A DNA stretch of 64,000 nt from Norana najaformis (GCA_964023275.1 OZ029920.1:5977014-6041013); one strand, 5' to 3'; positions 45,101 to 56,448 are shown, counted from the stretch's first letter. Made by a program: numbers and translations. Notes: generated from the sequence alone by a model not told the origin.

Positions 45101-48100
45101 ATATAGCGAACGAAGATAAATCTATTGGAGGGGAAAAGAACCCTTATCAGCTAGGGGATGCGATAACCCTCTGTTCGAGGGTTGCGGACTCTAGATTCAA
45201 GAATTGAATGGCCACCTGGTAAACCAACTGTTGGTATTGCCCCACAAGAAATATCGATCTTTAGTCGCAGTGCCAGATTGCAAAGCAAGATTCCTCCCTA
45301 TTACGTTGAGAGACGTCATCGAGTACGTTTGGCCACATCCTACGATCGGGATTCGAATCCTGACGAGATATACGAAAGAACTGAGGTGCTTGAGTCTTAC
45401 TCCCTACAACAGCAAGCTACGGTCCATAGTCGTAAAAAAGGGGTGAGCGTTTCAGATACTTGCTAAGCCTTATTTTAACTAAAAGGTTAACTGATAGAAT
45501 GTATCATGCAAATATGGGATAACATTGACACTATGTCAATGTATATCCCAAAACGAAAAACCGACATATAATTCAGTCGTCCAAAAATTACTCTTACATC
45601 AAGTTTGCGACATATAAAACGACATTAATGTTAATAATTATTAATTAAAAAGTGGACACATACCGATCAGAAAGTAGAGTTTTTAACTTTGAAAATAACG
45701 AATTTCCTACACTCGATAATACTGCCTCTAAATTTTTGGAAGTTTAAGCACCTGTCCTTAAAAATGAATGTAATAATCGTAAGCAGCACTTCACATATGT
45801 CAAAACACCAAAGAGACGTAGTAATTAAGCGCGTTATCATTATAATATCATATACTGTTGTTAGTAAAATGTGTCAAAGTGTCCCCATGTCAAAATTTAC
45901 CCGACATTACCTTACTGTTAGCCTTTGTTATAGGCTGTTTAATTTGGAACCTTTTTTGCTGAAAAAGGTGTAATATACCTTGTCTCCATATTTTGCTGTG
46001 TTGAATTTTCTACACCATAATGGATGGTGTTTTGCAAAAAAGTGTGGATATGCACTATACTGTAGACAGTCTGGTCACCTACAAAATTGCTGCAGAGAAG
46101 TCTACACATTTGGCGATGAACCACACCTCGAGATTACACGTTGAGCCTAAGTCCACACGTTTAGACAGATTCTTTACACTACGTTTACAGAGTTCCTCTC
46201 TCCTTAAACTGCTTTCAGCTGACCACCTAACGGCCGTGTAAGCCTTCAATAAACTTGCCTATGGCGGGTGGCATACGAAGTCTAAATATGAATAAAGCAG
46301 TCTTTTGCTTCTTGACTGAGGAGTGTTAGCATTTCTGAGTTTTGTCCGTGATTCAAGAAGAGTAAATGTTGTTAATGACCTTCGTCTTTGTTTTAAAGGC
46401 GTGGGCGGAGCATTGATACAGAGACCGTTTAATGCGGCTACGGGTGTTGGTGGCCAAACAGTCTTCAACTGTTCTAGCGATACTACTGGTAATCTAACGT
46501 GGTTACATACAACCGATTGCAACACTGCCGGTGGCACCTCTTTAACCGAAAACAATTGCAACCTCATCAGCAGCTACGCCGCTCATTACAGAACAGTGAA
46601 ACCAAGCAGTTTATCGTGCAATTTGATCGTATTCAATGCAGCGATGTCTCTTGGTGGATGTTACGCTTGCGCTGATGGCATCGGAACCGGAAGAATATAC
46701 CAAGCTATGCTAATTATCGTTGGTAGGCAGCTCAATTATGTATGCTGTTTCTAAGTATCCTTAAAATTTGAATGAAGTATATTGCCTGGTAGAAATATGA
46801 CGACCAGATGCATATTTGGTTTTAACCTTAATGAAGATTTGACTAGTTATATTTAACTTGTTAGTTTTAGAAATAAGTCAAGCTTAACTGTAAGTCGTTA
46901 TTACCGTTGTTTGTCGTTTCATATTCGCTAGATTTTAGTTTTGATGTTTAAAGAGGATTTGGGCTATATTTGCCATCTGAGATTTTGAATCAGCATTGCT
47001 TTGCATATATAGAAATATGATTGATGTTCTCTTCCTCCACCGATTATGATGGAAGGTTCTATATCAAATATAATAGAAGTTCTTTTCCAGCGATTAGGAT
47101 ATTGTTTCTCCATCAAATATGGTAGATGTTTAGCTCCGCATCGATTATGATATAAGTTTCTGCTTCCACCAGTTACGATATTGGGTTCACAGCCGGAGCG
47201 CATTGTTCAGTTTTCCATCGTTTATATCGGATTGTCTTTCTTCAATGTCTGACAACGCGAGCGTGATTCTAGTTCAGTCAGAGTTATTTACCCATAACGA
47301 TTGCTGCAGCGCCAGTAGACGATGGACTTTATAAGAGACTACATGTCAACTGTTACTAGCTCTGAGAGCGAACCCTGAGTTCCACCGTATTCTGTAGTGC
47401 CCAGAGCTCGACTGACTTCTCTGGCGTCTAAACCTCGTCTCTAGTATAAGTCCTGGTTGTTCAATCTACAGCTTACTCGGCGTGGTCTGTCTGCGTATCT
47501 CTCTCTGTACCTGTACCCGTCTGACTTCCTGTCTCTCTTACGCTCTCTACGTGGGCAGGGTGAGTCACTTTTCAGTTATCAGATCCCATCTCTCTGTCTC
47601 AACAAAACAATTAATCAGACGTCTTACTCCCCACTTCGTTGACTCAGCCTGGCGTTGGCATCAGTTGATGTTTCTCCCCTCTCTTCCTCCAACAACGACT
47701 AAACTGACTAAGGTTAGTAATACTTTCATACGTACTCAAATTAACTTGGTAATAGAAAGATTGCTGTAAATTTGTTTAGTTAGATGTCTAGTGTAAAGTA
47801 GGCTTGAGCCTATATTATTTTCGTCCATGTGATTGTATATCCCTGCAACTGCAGCGAATAGGAGCTTGTGTTACTATATTTTCCCTCTTTTTTGGTACAT
47901 TTTTCTTATTGTTAGCTTATTATAACGTTCTATATTAATTCAGCGTTATCACAAAATTGACCACTTCAGAGGCAAGAAAGTACACAATATTTCCAAACCG
48001 ATGAGCCAGTTTTTCCAGGTCTCCACACTCTATTATATATATATTTTTTTAAATTTTATTTGCCTGCAAGGGGCAATATTGTTCCTAATCGCTCTATAAT

Positions 48101-51100
48101 TTACTCATTTACTTGAAGTAGTGAAGAACTCATGATACCCAATCTTAGCAGTCTTTTACGGATAGCATTTATTTAAACCTGTGATAACCTTCTGATTTTG
48201 AGCAAATAATTGGAGCAACAGTTTCTAGTATAATTATATCTAGAAACCAGTGTAGACAGTACAACATTTCTTTTTTTCGGCCTTGACATATAACATATTT
48301 CAAATGGTCTATTTTGTATCACGTAGCAACGAATTTTATTTTATTCTGTTTTTATACTATTGTCATGCACATACCTCTTATACAAAAATATTATTTCCAG
48401 TCTAAGTGATTTGTACAAAGACTTTTCCTTGTTAGATTCAAACGTCAACATATCTTCCAATTCAACTGATTTCCTTGCTGGAGAAAAAGTTATGATATCA
48501 AGCAGCGTCGCCTATAGGGGACCCTCGATACAACCTCCTCCGTTGTCTCCGTTGTTTACCTGGAAGCTGCAGTCGGATCCCAGTCAGGTTATCACCAGTT
48601 ATCCATCAACAACCAACACGAGTGCATCTTCTAGCATCATAGTTACACCTCAAAAGCCAATTGTTCCTTCATATCGCTGCGAACTTTTCTTCCATGTGCC
48701 GACTTATGTTCCTACAAGCTGTGATGCTGATGCCCCGAACTATCGCACCAGCTGGGAGACACCGGCTTACTACAGCGTTTCATGTGAGCAATTGATATAT
48801 TTTATAGCTTATTTATAATTATTTCATTGTTTCAAGACTTGCATCTTATACTTCTTAACTCAAACAGACCTCTATATAAAAACCGATAAAGGTGTTTGAG
48901 CTGATAGTTTGTCTGCGTGACTTGATGTTCTTTTATTAGAACGTACAAACGTCAAATGATTTTAAAAATTCTTTTTACTCTAAAATAAACTAGTTAGAAT
49001 CTATTTAAATGCAGTTTCAATAATGATAACTGAGCAGTTTGGTGCAACAGAGTGTACCCGCTTTACTCTACAGAGTCAGAGGAAAAGACGACAGAATATA
49101 GTAAATATACGTTTTACTCAAGCTGGGCATCATACCAACTTCAAACAGCTCTTCAATTTAATGCATGTTTATGGAGATGGTAATTTTTGGATTAATATGC
49201 AAACATATTCAACGTTCTTTGAATTCATTCTATGTCTACCCAGTCTTGGATTCTTCGCGTCTTGTTTATCTTTTTGAGTTAATTTAAAGAACTTCTGTAT
49301 AATCTACTAAAACAGTTTTAACTTAAACCAAAGCTTTCCTTCACTTTCTTTCACATACGACCATACATACATACACAGACATACTTATCTACCTACCAAC
49401 ATACGTACATATTTACATACATAGATATATACATACATATTTACATACATGCATACAAGCACACATACAAATATACATACATACATTGATACATACATAC
49501 ATGCATACATATATAGATACATACATACTTACCTACATACATATATTCATACATATATGCATAAATATACATATGCAAATATACACACATGCGTACATAC
49601 AAATACACTAACTAGGCGTTCTGCTTTGCGTGCTAACTCCACAATCACAAGTGATTCCAGATTTAGTCCAATTCAAATCTTTGCTAGAAACTGATCTCTG
49701 TCAAATACCGTCTCGATCAAAGGCCACCATTATTTCTGAAAACGTTTGTCCCTCTCCGCACAACATATGACCGTCCTGCAAATCGCTTCACTCTGTGTGT
49801 CTACTTTTAATAATACGTTTTATGATATGCTTGTCATGGGTTTTAAGAGTAGCTAATTATACAAAATATTATTGTTTTTATAATTGTTGTTTTTGTTATC
49901 ATTGTTGTTGGTATTATTGTTGTTGTTATTATTATTTTTATTATCATGATAAAATTATTTTACCAAATGCACCGCTAGTGCGAAGAAAGGAAACTCAGGA
50001 GAACCAGTGTTTAAGATAACATAATACTGAATGATATATCTAGTATTCCCGATAAAATGTCTTAGGTATTTACTGGTTCTGCAACCTTTTATCGTGTTTG
50101 ATAGAGTGCTTATTTCTTTCACAACAGATCCGCCTGAAAATATTAGTATCTCAGGAAACCCAAATCTATGCCAGTCTGAAACTGCAAAACTGACATGCAG
50201 TGCATTGGGTTATCCACCCCCAGCATATATATGGTTCGACTTAGCCAGCGGCAATGTCATATCCAGTGAAAGTACTGCTTCAATTAAACAAAAGGGATTG
50301 TATCAGTGCGTTGCCTCAAACACAATCGGAAGTGTGCTGCATAGTATACTTACCAATGCCAATGTTGCCGATTGCGGTAAGTGGAGATTTTCCATCAAAG
50401 TGCAAAAAGCTAAGAAAACTGTGGTTGACCGGCCACAACGCAAAATGTAAAAGATTCATAAATAATAACAATTTTATTTAAATAGCACAAGAATTGCACA
50501 TTAGTATCATATTTAAATTGTTCTGTTCGCTGCCGTTTATTTCTATTATTTTAATTATTTATGTTTTAATTTGATATGAAACAATTAAGGCCCTATTTCA
50601 TTTCATTTTGTTTCATTTCAACGAACTTCCCCGCTGTTCAATAATTGCCGACGCTGGCCATCGCTTTAGGCCAGTGGTGGGTGGCCTAGTTCCCCAGAAT
50701 CTCGATCTTCCTACTGTCGGGACTTAGACGGTCCCGTGATCTTACAACAGGGTGAACCCGAACCCTGTCGGATCAGCGGAACCAGCCAGGATCCAGACAG
50801 TGTTTTGTTAAGGCTGCGACTCTGGAGCGCACTGATTAGCCTTTTACCCGGACCCCATCTCGTCTCGTCCGAATGTATATTTTGTAACTTGTATCTAGTA
50901 CGGGCTTGACTTGTATGCGTTGTGTTCACAAACCACACAAATGTACTGTGTATATTCGTGACCAAACGATATCAGGATGTGTTGACATCCTGTAACAAAT
51001 AGGATGCATGAACATGCAGTACATGCAGAGCGCACGATTCGCCTCTCCACGACTTAAGCGATGCACAGTGTGACAACCCTTATTCAACCTCTTTTTCGCT

Positions 51101-54100
51101 GTATGCATCCTATACTGAAGCTCGGACGACGCTTTCTTTGACTTCCGCACTTGTTAGAGAGCTATAATTGCTATCGTGCGAAAGCATGCAGAGAAACAGT
51201 TAACACAAGCGTCAGATTGCTCGAAGGCCACCCTACTGTAAACATACGCTACCTGCACTTGCTCGAGTTCCTTGTCTGATCCTCAGGGCTTTACCACAAT
51301 CAAGCTTTTACTTTTAGTTTCGATCTCGATGCAAGCCTTTCTATACAATATAGCTTTATTCCTAGTTTATTTGATACTAATCTAATCTATTGACTTTTAC
51401 AGCGCCTTTGTCATAATGCTCAAGGCATTAATTGATGCTTGCTTTAAGCGAAATGGTGATCAAAACTTGTAATACTTTAGAGAAGCCAGGTCGAGTTCAA
51501 ATTGTTGCCTATGTTCGGTTTGGCTGTCATCTCCAGTTAAAGTCTTATTTGCTTTAGCTGCATAGTATAAAATAAGTCTGTGATTTGGTTTAATTAATGC
51601 ACATTTTATCACTCAGTTAAATTATGTATTATATTGCTTAAAGTTCTAATTTAAAAAAGCAAGAACCATTAATATGACTAACGATCTGAAGACAAGATGA
51701 CTGAGTACATCATTGAAGCAATTTACTTATCAGTGAGCATTACGAAAGCCAATTCTGATAGTTTAGTTTCTCAATTTAGCTTCTACTTATCTAGCACATT
51801 TACTTTGGGGTCGTCCTTAAAGAGCGTGCGCATGTTTGACCGAATTAGGACCCCTCCCTCCCTTTATTCGCGTTTGGCATTAGACTTACCATTCCCCTTT
51901 GCGGATGTCCACTCTTCAACGCTATACTAAGACCTAGATTAGACTACTGTGTTGACTTGCATTGCTAACTGTGCTGCGGGGTGGAATTCCTGCTGCGTAC
52001 AAAGCAAAGGGCCTCTAATTAAATTCAACTCAGTAAAAGACAGTGTGCAGTTTGACTGAAGTTGTTGTTTAAAGTAAAGGCTGTTCAAAAATAAGCACCT
52101 AGACTATTTTTAGAAGCGGATGTCCGATTTGAGCATAACCCCTTCACTTTAGAATCACCGCAAAATGTAAAAATAACTGCTTCATATGGCCCATGTGAAA
52201 GCAGTGCAGACTCCTGTAAAGATCTCTCTTCCGACACTTTGACTTGCGAAGCTTCCGGCTTTCCTGATCCACAATATGAATGGTCATATTCTGGAGGGAG
52301 CTAAGTTGGACCTACAATTGTTGCCAAGAAAAATATTGAATATATAAGTGCACAGCAACAAACTATTATGGCGGTCAACCACATTCTGCTTCTTCTACTT
52401 TGACAGTTCATTGGTTAGGTAAGTATTTTGGTGATCGATTTCAATCAAACATCATCTGCTGCTGTACTAAGCAACAATCGGAAACTAAGGCTGCTGAAGC
52501 TCGGTCCAACGACAACCCAATTTTACTTTTTTATCATACGCTATTCAACTTTGCATAAGCTAAGAACTTTTTTGGCAAAATGTTGTGCTACTTTGGAGCT
52601 GAAGACAACATGATAAGACACCTTAATCCCAAAAAAAATATTGAATATAAATGCATCGCAGCAAATTATTATGGCGACCAATCACATTCTGCTTCTTCTA
52701 CAATAAGAGTGTACTGATTAATTAAGTGGTTTGATGATCGATTTCAATCTAACATTTAATTTGTCAGTGCATATTACATAAGTCAATATTGATAATTAAA
52801 GTTTTAATTATTAGCTCTCAGTTTTGGATTCTGTTTACTATAAACATATTCAGTTTCTAAAAATGAAAACTAGTACAGACTTTCTGTTTAATTTTCAGCC
52901 CTTGCTATTTGCGGTAAGATACCGTTTAACTCGTCACTCGCTTTTCTTCAATACTTTGTATCCTGAAGAACAAAGTGCGATTTGTGGGTTCAAACAGTGG
53001 AGTAAGACCTGTTGGCAGTGAAATTGCCAGGAGGTGGTGTTCGGGGGTTGGGATGAGCACCCGAGCCGCCATAAATGTTGCAAGTAATGTTAATCGACTA
53101 AGTTACCCAATAACCATCGTTTAGCAAACGAAGCTGCAAATGTGCTTTGGAAATGTTACTAAGGCTGTGTATATTAATAAAAAAGTTAATTTTTATAAAA
53201 GGTGAATGAAGTTACTTTGATGAAGCATATTGCAGACAGCTTTTTGCTGAGTGAATGACAATCACTGTGGCCATTTTATTCACACAGCATCTCTGTGTGG
53301 TACCTAAAAGGCGCTTTATTAATTGTCTATACATACATACATAGATACATAAAATTGCACTTACATACATGCATACAAACAAACATAAATGCATACATAT
53401 CTACAAACAACTATATACGTAGATCATTATATCGATATTCGCTACTGAGTGAAGCACAAAGACAACATAAAGGACATCAATCAATTGTTATCGCCATGCG
53501 AAGAAGGTTGTTCCAGTGCTTAGAATTTCTTAGCGTTTATAATTACGATTGTATTATCTAACTCATACGACCTTCTTTGCAAAAAATCACTTGATGTCTT
53601 TTCGTACACTTAGGTCGCGTCCACTTCGTGAAATTTGAGCGAGTTATCCATACAAAAGGCATCGATGACGATGACAGTAGTTGAGATGTATCTACTTTTT
53701 ATATTAAACTGATCTTTTCGTCAATTCTATTTTCATTTTTCTTCAATGTTATAATTTCAGTACATCTGGGAATTTCCGATACTGTATGTATCACTCTATT
53801 AGTCATCGTGATATTTTTTATACTAAATCTGTTGTGCTTTGCTGGATTCGTCCTATACTACGCCATTTCTGAAAGTGGTCTCAATAAACTGAACCACCGA
53901 TCTCCATGGCTTAAAAAAATGCTGCCTAGCATGAATAATGAAGGTAAGTCTTCGATATAAATTAAATAAATAGGTAAAGATATAAATTCTGGTTGCCTTA
54001 ATTTCAACTTACTTCCTTTTACGCCTTTACAAATCAAATATTACTAGTTATACTGTTTGATAGACACTGTACTATAAGACTAATTTTTTTTGAGCAAAAG

Positions 54101-55553
54101 TTTAAACTAGAACATAGCAGTTTATATTGGTTGGCGCCTATTGGTAATTTATGCTAAAATCTGAAGCGCAGTTTCTTTTGTTTTCTTTTGAGTTTCCTGA
54201 TTGGCACTATAGCTCTGCCTGTGTGGTGTAGCCTAACCGTATGCAACGATTGAATTAAGTGATCAGTAAAACTCATTCCAGATTGAGATTACTTTCATAA
54301 TCATTGTTTTTCTATTAGGGTATTTTAAACTTTTAAGTAAGGTTTCTTTAAAAAAATTATGATGGTTAATACTCAATGTATGTTCCCATACATGCATACA
54401 TATGCATAATTATAATTAAGTCATATTAACTGAGCTTGGACTTATGAATTTTATTGACGGACCACGTTTCCATAGGTTGCATATGCTCCGTTTGGATTTT
54501 CTATTTCGTCATCTTGTCGATATTTACTGCTATCGTTTTCTTTCCAACAATAGTAATTGTGGCCAACTGTTGCGAGAAAAGCAAGAAAACATCTCAAGGT
54601 ACAATTGTATTTCATTAACAGATTTAACCTAATAGGTGAACTGTGAACAAAGTTGCAATGCAATAATTGTAGATAGAGAAATGCGTGACTTGCCATGCCT
54701 TTTTAACGCTTTGTTAGGTTGTAAACGACTGACAAGACCCGAATGTATATTGCTTCAATAAAGTCGTGTGCGATTGTATAAGAGAAAAGTGACCAAACCC
54801 ATTTTGCTTTCCTAAGAAAACTGAAAAATTGTTACTAAGGATATCGGACACATTGAACTTGAAAGACTGTTACACAGCTCTGCAATGCAATGCCTATCTT
54901 AAACAACGATAAATATTTTGGATTTTGGATCCAGTTGTCTCATCCAGTTGCTCTTTATTAAATATTCAAGACGTAACTGATAAGAAACTACAGGCTATGA
55001 AAATTCATTGTGATAATCTAGCTGAGCCTGTACGAGTATGTGCTTGCATTTCGGGCTCTATAATCAGTATCTGTGTTCCAGTAGTAACTGAAGTCGTCCT
55101 GAACAAGGCCCAGGGCTCATATTAAATATAGTATAATAGAGTTACGCAGACGTTCTAAAGAATAGAAATTCCCCTGTATAGTTTAATGCTTACTATTGTG
55201 AAAGTCAATGGATATACGGTCAAGGTTGCATTTTCTGGGCATTACTGACTTTTAGTTTGCAGCTATAGTTACAATCGGCAATTTTTTAACAGTGCATATG
55301 TATGACTACTTATATTGTGAACGCCTGGGCTTCAATGGCTTTTATGTTGTCGAATAGCTTCAATGGCTTTTATGTTGTCGTTATTCTTCTATGTGTTAAT
55401 ACAGGCGACATTAATCTGCGCCGAGAAGCCCATGTCTATGAAAACGTAGTGGAGTCGATCACTTTGCCTGAAACTTCGTCATACGAATCGCTGCAACAAC
55501 CCACACCAGGATCGACAATATCTATTTACGAAGAACTCAGAGATTTTCAATGA
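42116..55553 (+). CDS. Receptor C: complete Ig-superfamily receptor with tyrosine-motif tail
   Basis: Exons: leader 42116-42170, V-like Ig 46399-46722, second Ig 48436-48783, third Ig 50128-50376, stalk micro-exon 52899-52913, TM exon 1 53761-53943, TM exon 2 54476-54598, tail 55405-55553 (stop at the end). Every join is GT-AG, phase 1. The total is 1446 bp, or 481 residues plus stop, which checks as a whole number of codons. A decayed fourth Ig exon (52143-52419) lies between the third Ig and the stalk and is assumed to be skipped. The membrane module is homologous to that of receptor A. Its tail has YENV, YESL and YEEL. Expected to be a type I surface protein; role inferred as recognition and signalling. 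Which TM exon is used is unresolved. Confidence 0.75.
42855..43040 (+). mobile_element. LINE 3' end with ACAT tail
   Basis: VTRQQQALADPLPVQQFKKH-like frame followed by GTCGTGCTGCAGAGCCTTTGTGAG, AAGGCGCTTTACAAATTTAC and (ATAC)n. The same 3' end is seen at 10960-11080 and 29860-29985. In the leader-to-V intron of receptor C. Confidence 0.65.
43040..44200. other. Receptor C first intron, nothing recognised
   Basis: Short open frames on both strands without similarity. Confidence 0.35.
44220..45470 (+). other. Possible decayed gag-like sequence
   Basis: Three broken plus frames: MAETEISDTASEQGKGVVAA (44780), a Glu/Lys-rich coiled-coil-like stretch with RRLEETFLHCQ and GRLEETFMQRQ repeated (44893-45084), and a polar frame (45182-45466). 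The organisation of short acidic start and heptad-like repeats resembles gag regions of LTR retroelements, but no protease, RT or LTR pair is visible. Low certainty. Confidence 0.3.
46399..46722 (+). CDS. Receptor C V-like Ig domain exon
   Basis: 324 bp, phase 1-1, acceptor TTTAAAG|GCGTG, donor GTTG|GTAGGC. B-strand QTVFNC, C-strand NLTWLHTTD, F-strand GGCYACADG, with additional Cys at TTDC, NNCNL and SLSC. Aligns with A and B over CNL-[IV]-VF-x-A and over the HY-[KR]-T block (AAHYRT versus VHYKTEP). More diverged than A and B are from each other. Confidence 0.85.
47205..47710 (+). repeat. Interspersed repeat, copy 2
   Basis: Counterpart of 24290-25040 in the V-Ig2 intron of receptor C; shared blocks listed there. 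Shorter, with internal deletions. Confidence 0.5.
47710..48435. other. Receptor C intron, nothing recognised
   Basis: AT-rich with poly-T stretches leading to the second Ig exon acceptor; no frame or repeat identified. Confidence 0.4.
48436..48783 (+). CDS. Receptor C second Ig domain exon (B-strand Cys lost)
   Basis: 348 bp, phase 1-1, acceptor TTGTTAG|ATTC, donor TCAT|GTGAGC. Homologous to the second Ig of A and B by start (DSNVNISSNSTDFLAGEKV), Trp (LFTWKL) and F-strand (VPSYRCELFFH). Where A and B have VSC, C reads MISSSVAYRG, so the canonical first Cys is replaced by Ser; another Cys (PTSCDADAP) follows the F strand. The Ser/Thr-rich centre (STTNTSASSS) may carry O-glycans. Confidence 0.8.
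49357..49608. repeat. Imperfect (ACAT)n array
   Basis: About 250 bp of ACAT-type units with interruptions in the Ig2-Ig3 intron of receptor C. Confidence 0.95.
50128..50376 (+). CDS. Receptor C third Ig domain exon (I-set)
   Basis: 249 bp, phase 1-1, acceptor CACAACAG|ATCC, donor TGCG|GTAAGT. A clean I-set plan: AKLTCSALGYPPPAYIWF at B-C and KGLYQCVASNTIGS at F-G, preceded by DPPENISISGNP. Both canonical Cys are present. Corresponds to the third Ig of A and B (all end in a Cys followed by the split Gly). Confidence 0.85.
50380..52140. other. Receptor C intron, nothing recognised
   Basis: Includes a moderately GC-rich stretch at 50640-50830 with an antisense frame; no similarity recognised. 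Confidence 0.35.
52143..52419 (+). pseudogene. Decayed fourth Ig exon of receptor C
   Basis: After a CTTTAG acceptor comes a recognisable I-set domain: SDTLTCEASGFPDPQYEWSY, then an in-frame TAA, then NIEY, a two-base AT insertion, KCTATNYYGGQPHSASSTLT and a donor TTAG|GTAAGT. The stop and the frameshift mean that inclusion would truncate the receptor. The splice sites are still good, so it could still be used as a poison exon. Confidence 0.7.
52632..52750 (+). pseudogene. Partial second copy of the decayed Ig exon
   Basis: Repeats about 120 bp of the end of the 52143 exon and its following intron (NIEYKCIAANYYGDQSHSAS, then TGGTTTGATGATCGATTTCA). Here the reading frame around EYKC is intact, lacking the AT insertion. 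A local tandem partial duplication. Confidence 0.65.
52899..52913 (+). CDS. Receptor C putative stalk micro-exon
   Basis: 15 bp, phase 1-1: AATTTTCAG|CCCTTGCTATTTGCG|GTAAGA, encoding LAIC between split codons. Strong acceptor and donor flank a frame-neutral length at the position where receptor A has its 36-bp stalk exon, and both end in Cys plus a split Gly. Plausible but supported by splice signals alone. Confidence 0.4.
53283..53415 (+). mobile_element. LINE 3' tail with ACAT array
   Basis: AAAGGCGCTTTATTAATTGT runs straight into (ATAC)n, the same junction as at 43005-43030. Confidence 0.6.
53761..53943 (+). CDS. Receptor C transmembrane exon 1
   Basis: 183 bp, phase 1-1, acceptor ATTTCAG|TACAT, donor GAAG|GTAAGT. 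Hydrophobic helix ITLLVIVIFFILNLLCFAGF, then VLYYAISESG and WLKKMLPSMNNE. Homologous to receptor A TM exon 1, with a 21-bp longer juxtamembrane part. Confidence 0.8.
54476..54598 (+). CDS. Receptor C transmembrane exon 2
   Basis: 123 bp, phase 1-1, acceptor TTTCCATAG|GTTGC, donor CAAG|GTACAA. Helix WIFYFVILSIFTAIVFFPTI continuing VIVANC, then CEKSKKTSQ. Homologous to receptor A TM exon 2, one codon longer. Confidence 0.8.
55405..55553 (+). CDS. Receptor C cytoplasmic tail exon with paired YxxL motifs
   Basis: Terminal exon, acceptor AATACAG|GCGAC, 49 codons to TGA. Tyrosine motifs: YENV at 55437, YESL at 55482, YEEL at 55527, spaced by 11 residues each. YESL-x11-YEEL is at the long end of the ITAM range (x6-12). 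As in receptor B, a Gln-Pro follows one motif (YESLQQP). The acceptor is preceded by a 28-bp tandem duplication (55331-55386) that may affect branch-point use. Confidence 0.75.
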
Positions 55554-55654
55554 AACTCCTTCACATAGCGACATATCGTATAACAACTATAGCGCCCGAT
55601 CTCTGTCTAACGCAGTAGCCTTTTATAGCGCACACCGTCTGCAAAAAACTAAAA

Positions 55655-55880
55655 TGTTCTTGGTAGATGACCTTTTCGGTTAATGCACCTAAAGTTTGGA
55701 ACTCTCTTCCTGCATCTGTTCGTTCTGATTAGTTTCTTGTCTTTTATCGATCTCAACTTAAGGCTCATCTTTTTCAGTTAACGCAACCTCTATAACCTAC
55801 CTCTCTGTTTCAGCGGATTGACTTTCCAGGTGTTGACCTGTTTGTTACATGATTTTGGTGCGCCATTGGTTGGTGCCTTA
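55655..55880 (+). mobile_element. LINE 3' end
   Basis: APKVWNSLPASVRSD, a stop, then YRSQLKAHLFQLTQ; downstream of receptor C. An AATAAA at 55930 lies just after it and could serve as polyadenylation signal for the gene, though this is unproven. Confidence 0.65.
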
Positions 55881-55932
55881 TAAATGATATACCGACACTG
55901 TAGAAACAGCAAATTAGAACTACATGTACAAT

Positions 55933-55934
<2 letters not shown>

Positions 55935-55995
<61 letters not shown>
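55935..55995. repeat. (AG)n microsatellite
   Basis: About 60 bp of AG dinucleotides. Confidence 0.95.
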
Positions 55996-55998
<3 letters not shown>

Positions 55999-56393
55999 AA
56001 GAAGACGTAAAGAGTTAACGAATCTTTCGCACACCTGCTTAAATCTTTTAACCTGGACTTTGAACGTACAGCTCATACTCATTTACCACCAATATCAACA
56101 GCGTGCTTAACTTCGTGGGCTACATCTTTTTAGAATATGTGTTGCTCACTTCTTAAGAAATTACACTATTTATTTAGTCTAGTTTATGCATGTTGTCATG
56201 TTGTGAAGTAGATCTGTTGAACTTATCGGGCATAGTGCCGCGTTATACATATTCTGAAGTAGATGTTTTCGAGTTGTCTGGGTGGGATGCCGCGCTATCA
56301 ATGATCTACGCTCTGACTTAGCCCTGGTACAAACACTTAGGCCTAAGTTTTATTCATGTATATAGGAAGTAAATTGGTATTCATGCAGGAAAC

Positions 56394-56448
56394 ATGACGA
56401 ATAAAGCATTTCTAAAATTTGCTAGATTGAGTATTTTCATCATAACAG
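56394..56448 (+). CDS. Relic D leader exon (signal peptide)
   Basis: MTNKAFLKFARLSIFIIT, donor ACAG|GTAGGC, 55 bp, phase 1. The open leader and conserved upstream region show a third plus-strand gene start, but the V exon that follows at 56961 is dead, so this is probably a pseudogene head or a donor of alternative 5' ends. Confidence 0.6.
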
